The notes beneath the pieces were generated by a model. The model was not told the origin of the DNA. It ran no database searches and saw only the letters and a program-made list of their open reading frames with translations. From Nitrospirota bacterium (GTDB taxonomy: Bacteria; Nitrospirota; Thermodesulfovibrionia; Thermodesulfovibrionales; JdFR-88), in contig JAKAEG010000226.1 in the NCBI GenBank assembly GCA_021819985.1, positions 1-5,556 on the forward strand: DNA of 5,556 nt, in the 5' to 3' direction. Positions 1 to 4,565 of this stretch are shown here, one piece after another. How positions within the stretch are numbered: position 1 is the first letter of the stretch; every line of letters begins with the position of its first letter. The position numbers and the translations under genes are program-made.

Positions 1-750
1 AAATTTCTCCGCTCCCGCGCGGCCGGCCTCTATCACCTTCAGCCCTTTATTGATACTCGCGTATTGGGACATACCGGCTTCGAAGGCGCTGATGATCTCG
101 GGCTCTTCAAGAGAGATCAGGCTCTCCTGGGCCTCTATAATGGTGGTCCTGGTCCCAACGGCTGAAAAGAAATGTGCATATTCCACGGCGACATAGCCGC
201 CGCCTATTATTATCATGCTCTCCGGAGGTTTTTGAAGCTCAAGCACGGACTCATTTGTGAGGTAACCTGTCTCTTCCATTCCTTGAATAGGGGGTATAAA
301 CGGCCGTGAGCCTGAACCTACAAAGACTTTTTCCGCTTTTATCCGCTGCCCTTCATATTCCCCCGTCAGTTCCAATACGCGGGGAGCGATGAAATGCGCG
401 GAAACGTGATAGTAGTCCAGGTTTTTGGATTTATCTATTTCTTCTTTCAGAAAATTTCTTCCGTGATTTCTGGCCTTGTTCATCCTTGCCATAATGGAGG
501 GGAAATCGATATGCTCCACCCGCGCCCCGATCCCCAATGTAGCGGACTCCCCTATCTCTCTTATTATGTCGGCCGGGTATATGAGTGTTTTTGAGGGCAC
601 GCACCCCAGGTTCAGGCATGTGCCGCCCAGGTAGTCTTTAGCCACAAGGGCCACTTTAAGGCCGGCCTCAAGCGCCTTGAAAACGATATTCGTGCCGGTG
701 CCCGCGCCTATTACAAGGATGTCATATTCTTTCACGTTTCCCCTCGCCAT
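1..750 (-). CDS. FAD-dependent pyridine nucleotide-disulfide oxidoreductase, dihydrolipoamide dehydrogenase / mycothione reductase-like (3' part outside window)
   Basis: Reading leftward from ATG at 750, the frame stays open for 250 codons to the window edge, so about half of a typical 450-480 residue class I flavoprotein disulfide reductase is seen. Visible parts: an N-terminal FAD Rossmann motif (VIGAGTGTN, residues 13-21); the redox-active disulfide in GGTCLNLGCVPSK (Cys45 and Cys50); the GSGSRP motif (145-150); and a second nucleotide-binding motif IIIGGGYVAVEYAHFFSAVG (180-199). The acidic Glu206 after the following strand suggests NADH over NADPH. The C-terminal interface domain with the catalytic His-Glu pair is out of view. 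The FAD loop GAGTGTN departs from GxGxxG and recalls mycothione reductase (GTGSGNS) more than classic Lpd, so the disulfide substrate (lipoamide, a low-molecular-weight thiol or another) is unresolved. The enzyme should be cytosolic. The start is supported by AAGGAG 8 nt upstream. It is transcribed divergently from fsr. Confidence 0.93.
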   Translation of the reverse strand, partial: MARGNVKEYDILVIGAGTGTNIVFKALEAGLKVALVAKDYLGGTCLNLGCVPSKTLIYPADIIREIGESATLGIGARVEHIDFPSIMARMNKARNHGRNFLKEEIDKSKNLDYYHVSAHFIAPRVLELTGEYEGQRIKAEKVFVGSGSRPFIPPIQGMEETGYLTNESVLELQKPPESMIIIGGGYVAVEYAHFFSAVGTRTTIIEAQESLISLEEPEIISAFEAGMSQYASINKGLKVIEAGRAGAEKF

Positions 751-758
751 ATGTTCAG

Positions 759-764
759 CTCCTT
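759..764 (-). promoter_or_regulatory. Ribosome binding site of the disulfide reductase gene
   Basis: On the minus strand AAGGAG lies 8 nt before the ATG at 750. It is a near-perfect Shine-Dalgarno match at good spacing and fixes the start codon. Confidence 0.85.
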
Positions 765-788
765 GATGACGACCCGTTTTCTAAAAAA

Positions 789-797
789 ATCATATCA
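789..797 (-). promoter_or_regulatory. Extended -10 promoter for the disulfide reductase gene
   Basis: The minus strand reads TGATATGAT, that is TGn followed by TATGAT (one mismatch to TATAAT), an extended -10 element. No good TTGACA-like -35 is present at 16-19 bp spacing, which is common for extended -10 promoters. The predicted transcript start is near 782, giving a leader of about 30 nt with the Shine-Dalgarno site. Predicted from sequence only. Confidence 0.5.
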
Positions 798-821
798 CAA
801 TCTTTCCCACTAAAATTGTGA
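795..821. promoter_or_regulatory. Operator-like inverted repeat TCACAAT-N13-ATTGTGA
   Basis: Perfect 7-bp arms (795-801 and 815-821) are separated by 13 bp. The proximal arm covers the TGn of the extended -10 and the whole element fills the -35 to -10 interval of the reductase promoter. That is a typical position for a dimeric repressor, or for an activator replacing a weak -35. The regulator is unknown. A similar repeat lies upstream of fsr (983-1009). Confidence 0.45.
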
Positions 822-854
822 AAGTTTTCTTTTTTCGTCATTGACCCGAAAATA

Positions 855-906
855 CCCCCTCACCATAACCCTCTCCCCCAAGGGGCGAGGGGATAAGGGG
901 CGGGTG
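855..906. repeat. GC-rich REP-like palindromic intergenic element
   Basis: The core hairpin pairs CCCTC (869-873) and CCCC (875-878) with GGGG (882-885) and GAGGG (887-891), with one T/C mismatch and a CAA loop. Outer flanks CACC (861-864) and GGTG (903-906) can also pair. The C-rich to G-rich layout resembles the widespread CCCTCACC...CCCAAGGGG type of dispersed bacterial repeat. Only one copy is in the window, so repeat status rests on resemblance. The G- and C-runs could also hinder transcription between the divergent promoters. Confidence 0.55.
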
Positions 907-916
907 AAAATTTTCA
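905..916. repeat. Perfect 12-bp palindrome TGAAAATTTTCA
   Basis: This is an exact self-complementary 12-mer without a loop, starting at the right flank of the GC-rich element. It could be a protein-binding site, the junction of the repeat insertion, or chance in an AT-rich stretch. Confidence 0.35.
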
Positions 917-940
917 TGCCCAATGTGAGCCAATAGCTCT

Positions 941-972
941 GTCGATTCCCGACTAAGGCACTCGGGAATGAC
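941..972. repeat. Stem-loop repeat with ATTCCCGA / TCGGGAAT arms
   Basis: Perfect 8-bp arms at 945-952 and 962-969 enclose a 9-nt loop. GTC (941-943) and GAC (970-972) extend the stem past a one-base bulge at G944. The layout resembles the abundant GTCATTCCCGA...TCGGGAATGAC family of interspersed palindromes in environmental bacterial genomes. The bulge suggests a slightly decayed copy. Copy number elsewhere cannot be judged here. Confidence 0.5.
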
Positions 973-982
973 ATCTTTAATC

Positions 983-1009
983 CACAAAAATAGCTGAATG
1001 GTTTTTGTG
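983..1009. promoter_or_regulatory. Operator-like inverted repeat CACAAAAA-N11-TTTTTGTG upstream of fsr
   Basis: Perfect 8-bp arms (983-990 and 1002-1009) are separated by 11 bp, ending 5 bp before the predicted -10 hexamer of fsr. The element covers the region where a -35 would lie. It shares the outer CACAA/TTGTG ends and a TAG three bases after the left CACAA with the inverted repeat of the divergent reductase promoter. This suggests, without proving, that one regulator serves both. Confidence 0.42.
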
Positions 1010-1011
1010 CA

Positions 1012-1020
1012 TGGTATTAT
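1012..1020 (+). promoter_or_regulatory. Extended -10 promoter for fsr
   Basis: TGGTATTAT is TGn plus TATTAT (one mismatch to TATAAT). No convincing -35 is present, as at the divergent promoter. The predicted transcript start is near 1027, giving a leader of about 57 nt. Confidence 0.45.
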
Positions 1021-1083
1021 GAAAACTTGCTGCTGTAATCCTGCTCAAAAACATAAAAAATTGGGAGATCCTCTGGATTAAAA

Positions 1084-2298
1084 ATGAGCCATAATTCAAC
1101 CTCTTCAGGGAAACCAGGCCGCACCGGCTTCAGGGTGCTCGGGGCGATAAGTTTTTCGCATTTTTTAAACGACACCATGCAGTCCTTGATACTTTCCATT
1201 TATCCACTCTTGAAAGGGAAGTTTAACCTGAGCTTTGCGCAGATAGGCCTGATAACCCTCAGCTATCAGCTCACCGCGTCTCTTCTTCAGCCCATCGTCG
1301 GGCTCTACACGGACCACCATCCAAAGCCCTATTCGCTTGCCTTCGGTATGGGGTGCACGCTTATAGGCCTTCTGACGCTGGGCATTGCTCCCAACTACGG
1401 CATGCTGCTTTTCGCTGCCGCATTGGTTGGCACCGGCTCTTCTGTTTTTCATCCGGAGTCCTCGCGGGTGGCCCGGATGGCGTCTGGCGGACAGCACGGG
1501 TTGGCGCAATCTCTCTTTCAGGTGGGCGGAAATTTCGGGACCGCCATGGGCCCCCTGATGGCGGCATGGATAGTGCTTCCGCACGGTCAGGGCAGTGTGG
1601 CCTGGTTCTCATTGGCGGCTTTTCTGGCAATCGCCGTTTTGCTTCGGGTAGGGGGATGGTATAAACGCAATCTGGCCCTTGCGGTCCATAAAGCCGTTCA
1701 TAAAGGCCTGCACCCGGAACTGCCGCCAAAAAAGGTTGTCTTGTCCATAGTTATCCTGCTCATACTGGTCTTCTCGAAATATTTCTATCTGGCCAGTATC
1801 AGCAGCTATTTCATTTTTTATCTTATGCACAAGTTTCACCTTTCGGTAAGGTCCGCGCAGGTGCACCTGTTTTTGTTCCTGTTTGCGGTTGCCGCGGGAA
1901 CTTTCCTTGGCGGCCCCATAGGCGACCGCATCGGCAGAAAACGAGTCATCTGGATATCCATTCTGGGGGCGGCGCCCTTCGCCCTGTTGATGCCTTACGC
2001 GAACCTCACCTGGACGGGTATTCTCGCTTTCATAATCGGGTTTATTCTGGCGTCCGCATTTTCGGCTATCATTGTTTTCGCCCAGGAACTCATTCCGGGC
2101 AAGGTAGGCACCATCTCCGGGTTCTTTTTTGGCTTCGCTTTCGGGATGGGAGGCATAGGGGCAGCGGTGCTGGGCAGACTTGCGGACCGGCACGGCATAG
2201 TATTTGTCTATCAGATATGCTCGTACCTGCCGCTATTGGGCATTTTGACCGCTTTTCTGCCGGACCTGAGACGCGGCATCCGCCGGAAGGAAAGCTAG
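1084..2298 (+). CDS. fsr: Fosmidomycin resistance protein, MFS efflux transporter
   Basis: This 404-residue integral inner-membrane protein matches E. coli Fsr (about 406 residues) over its full length as I recall that sequence. It should be a proton-coupled drug exporter; Fsr confers resistance to fosmidomycin, an inhibitor of the non-mevalonate isoprenoid enzyme DXR, and the natural substrate is unknown. Family-typical blocks: GAISFSHFLND (20-30); GTGSSVFHPESSRVARMASG (116-135), followed by GQHGLAQS and FQVGGNFG; FSKYFYLASISSY (230-242) opening the second half; MFS motif A GGPIGDRIGRKR (276-287); and GFILASAFSAI (319-329). Hydrophobic stretches fit about 12 helices, with a basic central loop (about 193-217). 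No truncation or frameshift is seen. The ATG gives an N-terminus of normal length, but the Shine-Dalgarno is weak: GGA 6 nt upstream, or GGGAG at 1063-1067, which is too far at 16 nt. Confidence 0.95.
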   Translation: MSHNSTSSGKPGRTGFRVLGAISFSHFLNDTMQSLILSIYPLLKGKFNLSFAQIGLITLSYQLTASLLQPIVGLYTDHHPKPYSLAFGMGCTLIGLLTLGIAPNYGMLLFAAALVGTGSSVFHPESSRVARMASGGQHGLAQSLFQVGGNFGTAMGPLMAAWIVLPHGQGSVAWFSLAAFLAIAVLLRVGGWYKRNLALAVHKAVHKGLHPELPPKKVVLSIVILLILVFSKYFYLASISSYFIFYLMHKFHLSVRSAQVHLFLFLFAVAAGTFLGGPIGDRIGRKRVIWISILGAAPFALLMPYANLTWTGILAFIIGFILASAFSAIIVFAQELIPGKVGTISGFFFGFAFGMGGIGAAVLGRLADRHGIVFVYQICSYLPLLGILTAFLPDLRRGIRRKES

Positions 2299-2316
2299 GG
2301 CAGGTCCATTATCAAT

Positions 2317-2346
2317 TTGACATGCACTCGCCCGGAAACCGATAAT
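2317..2346 (+). promoter_or_regulatory. Near-consensus sigma70-type promoter for the radical SAM gene
   Basis: A perfect TTGACA (2317-2322), an 18-bp spacer and GATAAT (2341-2346, five of six matches) lie between fsr and the next gene. Only TGAAT separates the -10 from ATG at 2352, so transcription would start at or just after that A. The gene can be expressed separately from fsr, and its own transcript would be leaderless or nearly so. Confidence 0.55.
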
Positions 2347-2351
2347 TGAAT

Positions 2352-3305
2352 ATGGCACCTGTCAGGCGATTCAACTCCTTCGGGGAGTATACGAAAAACA
2401 AATTCGACGGAAGAAAGCTCCAGAAGGTAAACATAGACGCGGGGTTTACCTGCCCCAATCGCGACGGGACCCTTGGATACGGAGGCTGTATCTATTGCAA
2501 CAACGACAGCTTCAGGCCGGGCTCCTGCCGGGCCGTACTACCGGTCTCAAAACAGGTGGCAACCGGCATCGAATACCTGGGCCACCGGTACAAAGCGGGC
2601 CTTTTCCTTGCCTATTTTCAGCCCTTTACCAATACATACGCGCCTGTTGAGGAGCTTGAAAAACTTTATCTTGAGGCCCTGGCGCATCCGCTTGTCGCGG
2701 GCCTTGCGATAGGCACGAGACCCGACTGCGTGGATGAGCATAAGATCGCATTGCTTGAACGCCTGGCCAGGACACATTTCATACTGGTTGAATACGGGCT
2801 TCAGTCCGTTTATGAAAAATCTCTCCGCTTTATACAACGCGGGCATGGTTTTGACGCCTTCCTCAACGCGGTGGCGCTGACAGCCGGAAGAGGCATCCAC
2901 ATAGGCGCGCACATCATAGCGGGCATCCCCACCGAGAGCCGGGAGGAGACCCTGCTTATGGCCGAAAAGCTGTCGGAACTGGATATCGGCTTTTTGAAAC
3001 TGCATCAGCTACAGGTGGTTAAAGGAACAAAGCTTGAGCGAGACTATGAGGCTGACCCGTTTCCTGTCTTTGGATATGAGGAGTACATCGATTTCGCCGT
3101 CGATTTCCTTGAGCGGCTCCGGCCGGACATCGTGATTCAGAGGCTCTTTGCAACGGCCCCGGATGACCTCCTCATCGCTCCCAAGTGGGGCTGGGACAGG
3201 CACCGCATTTTAAGGGATATCGAAACAAGGCTTGCCGAAAGAGATACTTACCAGGGCAAAAAAGCAAAAAAAGACGAAGCAGCGGATAATCTTACGCAGA
3301 AGTAG
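2352..3305 (+). CDS. Radical SAM protein, TIGR01212 family (YhcC / YtqA-like)
   Basis: The protein has 317 residues from ATG 2352; a TTG at 2346 in the same frame would add two. It carries the family's cluster motif TCPNRDGTLGYGGCIYC (Cys34, Cys46, Cys49), a CX11CX2C spacing in place of the usual CX3CX2C, expected to hold a 4Fe-4S cluster that cleaves S-adenosylmethionine. Further typical blocks: YFQPFTNTYAP (88-98), GTRPDCVD (121-128), VEYGLQS (146-152), IAGIPTES (189-196) and KLHQLQVVKGTKL (216-228), matching E. coli YhcC as I recall it. The reaction is not settled for all members; I recall the Bacillus homologue YtqA being linked to wobble-uridine tRNA modification, which I cannot check. 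A lysine-rich C-terminal tail (about 302-307) follows the domain. It lies 53 bp after fsr with its own promoter. GGAAA at 2334-2338 is the only Shine-Dalgarno-like site and suits the TTG better than the ATG. Confidence 0.92.
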   Translation: MAPVRRFNSFGEYTKNKFDGRKLQKVNIDAGFTCPNRDGTLGYGGCIYCNNDSFRPGSCRAVLPVSKQVATGIEYLGHRYKAGLFLAYFQPFTNTYAPVEELEKLYLEALAHPLVAGLAIGTRPDCVDEHKIALLERLARTHFILVEYGLQSVYEKSLRFIQRGHGFDAFLNAVALTAGRGIHIGAHIIAGIPTESREETLLMAEKLSELDIGFLKLHQLQVVKGTKLERDYEADPFPVFGYEEYIDFAVDFLERLRPDIVIQRLFATAPDDLLIAPKWGWDRHRILRDIETRLAERDTYQGKKAKKDEAADNLTQK

Positions 3306-3339
3306 GCAGGCTGGCGATTCCCTGAAGACTTCATATTTC

Positions 3340-3475
3340 AGAATATTTATTCATGTGTTACCCATCTTTGAGCAAAATTACAACCATCTCCGCACTCGCT
3401 CCTTATATCGTTTCGGCTTTCTGGCCGGAATTCCGTTTTAATTCTGCCTCACTGCGTTACGCCGCCCTCCCATAT
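3340..3475. other. Structured, repeat-like convergent intergenic block
   Basis: Between the convergent radical SAM and LysR genes lies sequence with several odd elements: the 10-bp palindrome CGGAATTCCG (3426-3435), a hairpin at 3411-3430, and on the minus strand a Shine-Dalgarno-like AAGGAG (3399-3404) 11 nt before a nine-codon frame MVVILLKDG (3358-3387). No known protein or RNA family is recognised. It may be a dispersed noncoding repeat, a gene relic or 3' UTR sequence; the assignment is tentative. Confidence 0.3.
3411..3430 (+). terminator. Weak hairpin, possible terminator of the radical SAM gene
   Basis: TTTCGGC (3411-3417) can pair with GCCGGAA (3424-3430) with one T/G wobble around the loop TTTCTG. 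The only U-tract, TTTT at 3436-3439, is short and set back by five bases, so efficient intrinsic termination is doubtful. On the minus strand the wobble becomes a mismatch. It lies about 105 bp past the radical SAM stop. Confidence 0.22.
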
Positions 3476-3481
3476 TCAAGG

Positions 3482-4399
3482 TCAGGACGCATCTTTTGGA
3501 GACGCCCTGAGCCCGGAAGCCATGCTTTTCAGGTGTCCCAGGAAAAGCTTTAAAACGCCGGGGATAGTCCTTTTTTTATTGGCCAGCACATAAAAATTCT
3601 GGCGCATTTTCAAGCCCTTTATTTTTATTTCCCTGAGATGACCTTTCTCCAGTTCCTGAGAAACGCAAAAGCGCGGCACCACGCCCGCCCCGAGCCCGGC
3701 CCGGATGGCCTCCAGCACCGCAAAATTCGAATTGAAAGAAGCCGTTACGTTGAGCTTGCCGGGAGGGACCCCTTTGTTAATTAAATACCCGTCGGCCGCC
3801 AGTTTTGTGCCCGAACCCTCCTGCCTGACAACCAGGGGCAGCCTGTAAAGTTCCTCGGGGGAGATCATCTCCGCCGGCCCCATACCTTCGGCGCAGACCA
3901 GCACAAGCTCGTCATTTGCAATGCAGGTGAAATCAAGGGATTTGCGTTCCATGACGGCGTCTACAATGCCAGCCGGAAGTTCGAGGTCCATGACCATGCT
4001 TGTTATGGACCTCGAGTCCCCTACAACAAACCTGAACGTGACCTCCGGGTAGAGTGATTTGAAACTCGCGGCCGCTTGCGGCACCAGGAAAGAACCCGCC
4101 GCCGAACTGGCGCCCAACAGCAGTTCTCCCGAAGGCTCGGACCTGTCCAGCCGTATGTCCGATTTGATCGCATCCAGTTTTTTAATAAGCTCGACAGCCC
4201 TGGGATACAGGGCGGTGGATTCCTCAGTGGGCGCGATGCTCCTGCCCAGCCGGTCGAACAGTTTAAGGTCGAGGGTCTCTTCGAGGGTCTTGATATGATC
4301 ACTGATCGTGGGCTGGCTGACAAAGAGTTCACGCGACGCCTTTGAAAAACTCCGGTTTTTGTAAACGGAACAGAAAGCCCTGAGTTGATGAATGTCCAT
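3482..4399 (-). CDS. LysR-family transcriptional regulator
   Basis: The 305 residues from ATG 4399 are normal for the family. The N-terminal winged helix-turn-helix is clear: MDIHQLRAFCSVYKN opening, then FSKASRELFVSQPTISDHIK (18-37) as the DNA-binding helices and LDLKLFDRLGR (43-53) as the wing, followed by a linker helix to about 85. A periplasmic-binding-protein-like effector domain follows from GELLLGAS (91-98), with RQEGSGTK (192-199) at the usual ligand-contact loop and AIRAGLGAGVVPRF (231-244). The effector cannot be read from sequence; the overall style recalls regulators annotated near sulfur or selenium metabolism, a weak hint. The frame extends 32 codons upstream, but that segment does not look like LysR and ATG 4399 has AAGGGGG 7 nt before it, so the shorter start is right. 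It lies 166 bp downstream of larC on the same strand. Confidence 0.93.
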   Translation of the reverse strand: MDIHQLRAFCSVYKNRSFSKASRELFVSQPTISDHIKTLEETLDLKLFDRLGRSIAPTEESTALYPRAVELIKKLDAIKSDIRLDRSEPSGELLLGASSAAGSFLVPQAAASFKSLYPEVTFRFVVGDSRSITSMVMDLELPAGIVDAVMERKSLDFTCIANDELVLVCAEGMGPAEMISPEELYRLPLVVRQEGSGTKLAADGYLINKGVPPGKLNVTASFNSNFAVLEAIRAGLGAGVVPRFCVSQELEKGHLREIKIKGLKMRQNFYVLANKKRTIPGVLKLFLGHLKSMASGLRASPKDAS

Positions 4400-4406
4400 A
4401 CCGAAT

Positions 4407-4413
4407 CCCCCTT
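4407..4413 (-). promoter_or_regulatory. Ribosome binding site deciding the LysR start
   Basis: On the minus strand AAGGGGG sits 7 nt before ATG 4399. It supports this start over the in-frame ATG at 4495, which would also lie upstream of the predicted transcript start. Confidence 0.75.
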
Positions 4414-4445
4414 CCGGACCGGGCCGGGTAATGCGAAATTTAGCG

Positions 4446-4459
4446 CAACCACAAGTTGT
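4446..4459. promoter_or_regulatory. Overlapping short palindromes at the lysR transcript start
   Basis: CAAC (4446-4449) and GTTG (4455-4458) flank CACAA, and ACAAGTTGT (4451-4459) is itself a 9-bp odd palindrome. They sit just downstream of the predicted start near 4460. LysR proteins often repress their own genes from such sites, so autoregulation is plausible but inferred. Confidence 0.3.
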
Positions 4460-4466
4460 AAAATTG

Positions 4467-4495
4467 ATTATACATATTCCAAAATCCGATTGCAA
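4467..4495 (-). promoter_or_regulatory. Strong sigma70-type promoter for the LysR gene
   Basis: The minus strand shows TTGCAA (4490-4495, four of six), a 17-bp spacer and a perfect TATAAT (4467-4472). The next upstream stretch, 4498-4520, is almost pure A/T with A-runs (AAAAA, AAAAA, AAAAAA), placed like an UP element at about -38 to -60. The predicted start is near 4460 with a leader of about 60 nt. The -35 overlaps an ATTGCAAT palindrome (4489-4496). Confidence 0.65.
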
Positions 4496-4521
4496 TGTTT
4501 TTTATTTTTAATTTTTAAGTT

Positions 4522-4531
4522 AACCCGGGTT
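4522..4531. repeat. Perfect 10-bp palindrome AACCCGGGTT
   Basis: This loop-free palindrome lies between the larC stop and the AT-rich tract upstream of the lysR promoter. Without a loop or a T-run it is not an intrinsic terminator. It may be a binding site. Confidence 0.35.
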
Positions 4532-4565
4532 GCTGCCTGAAGTCTGTTTTCCAGAAAGAGTTTGA

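Larger units (their letters stand above)
751..1083. other. Divergent intergenic region between the disulfide reductase gene and fsr
   Basis: These 333 bp carry no credible gene; short reading frames here lack family resemblance or are antisense to fsr. Contents in order: reductase leader, extended -10 and inverted repeat (751-821); a T-rich stretch (about 822-836); a GC-rich REP-like palindrome (855-906) abutting a perfect TGAAAATTTTCA palindrome (905-916); a second stem-loop repeat (941-972); then the fsr inverted repeat, extended -10 and leader (983-1083). Confidence 0.8.

Noticed and set aside
855..972. A CRISPR array or tandem repeat formed by the two palindromes
   Set aside because: The two elements differ in sequence, occur once each and have no regular spacers; no cas gene is present.
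1609..2193. Minus-strand frame of 194 codons inside fsr
   Set aside because: It is antisense to a clear, full-length transporter and has a composition with no recognisable family; it is a shadow of fsr.
2547..3005. Minus-strand frame of 152 codons inside the radical SAM gene
   Set aside because: It is antisense to conserved radical SAM motifs and shows no independent coding evidence.
3358..3387. Minus-strand nine-codon frame MVVILLKDG with AAGGAG upstream, as a leader peptide
   Set aside because: The 11-nt spacing is long, no gene follows in that direction except the antisense 3' end of the radical SAM gene, and no attenuator-like structure is seen. Kept only as part of the block finding.
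3353..3553. Plus-strand 66-codon reading frame crossing into the 3' end of the LysR gene
   Set aside because: It overlaps the LysR coding sequence antisense, lacks a Shine-Dalgarno site and matches no family I know. It looks like an open frame through the structured intergenic block.
4400..4495. Extension of the LysR protein by 32 residues to ATG 4495
   Set aside because: The extra segment does not resemble LysR N-termini, contains the predicted promoter -10 and transcript start, and lacks a Shine-Dalgarno, whereas ATG 4399 has a good one.
4500..4565. Intrinsic terminator for larC
   Set aside because: Hairpins here are tiny (TCTG/CAGA) or loop-free, and the minus strand following them is A-rich, not T-rich.
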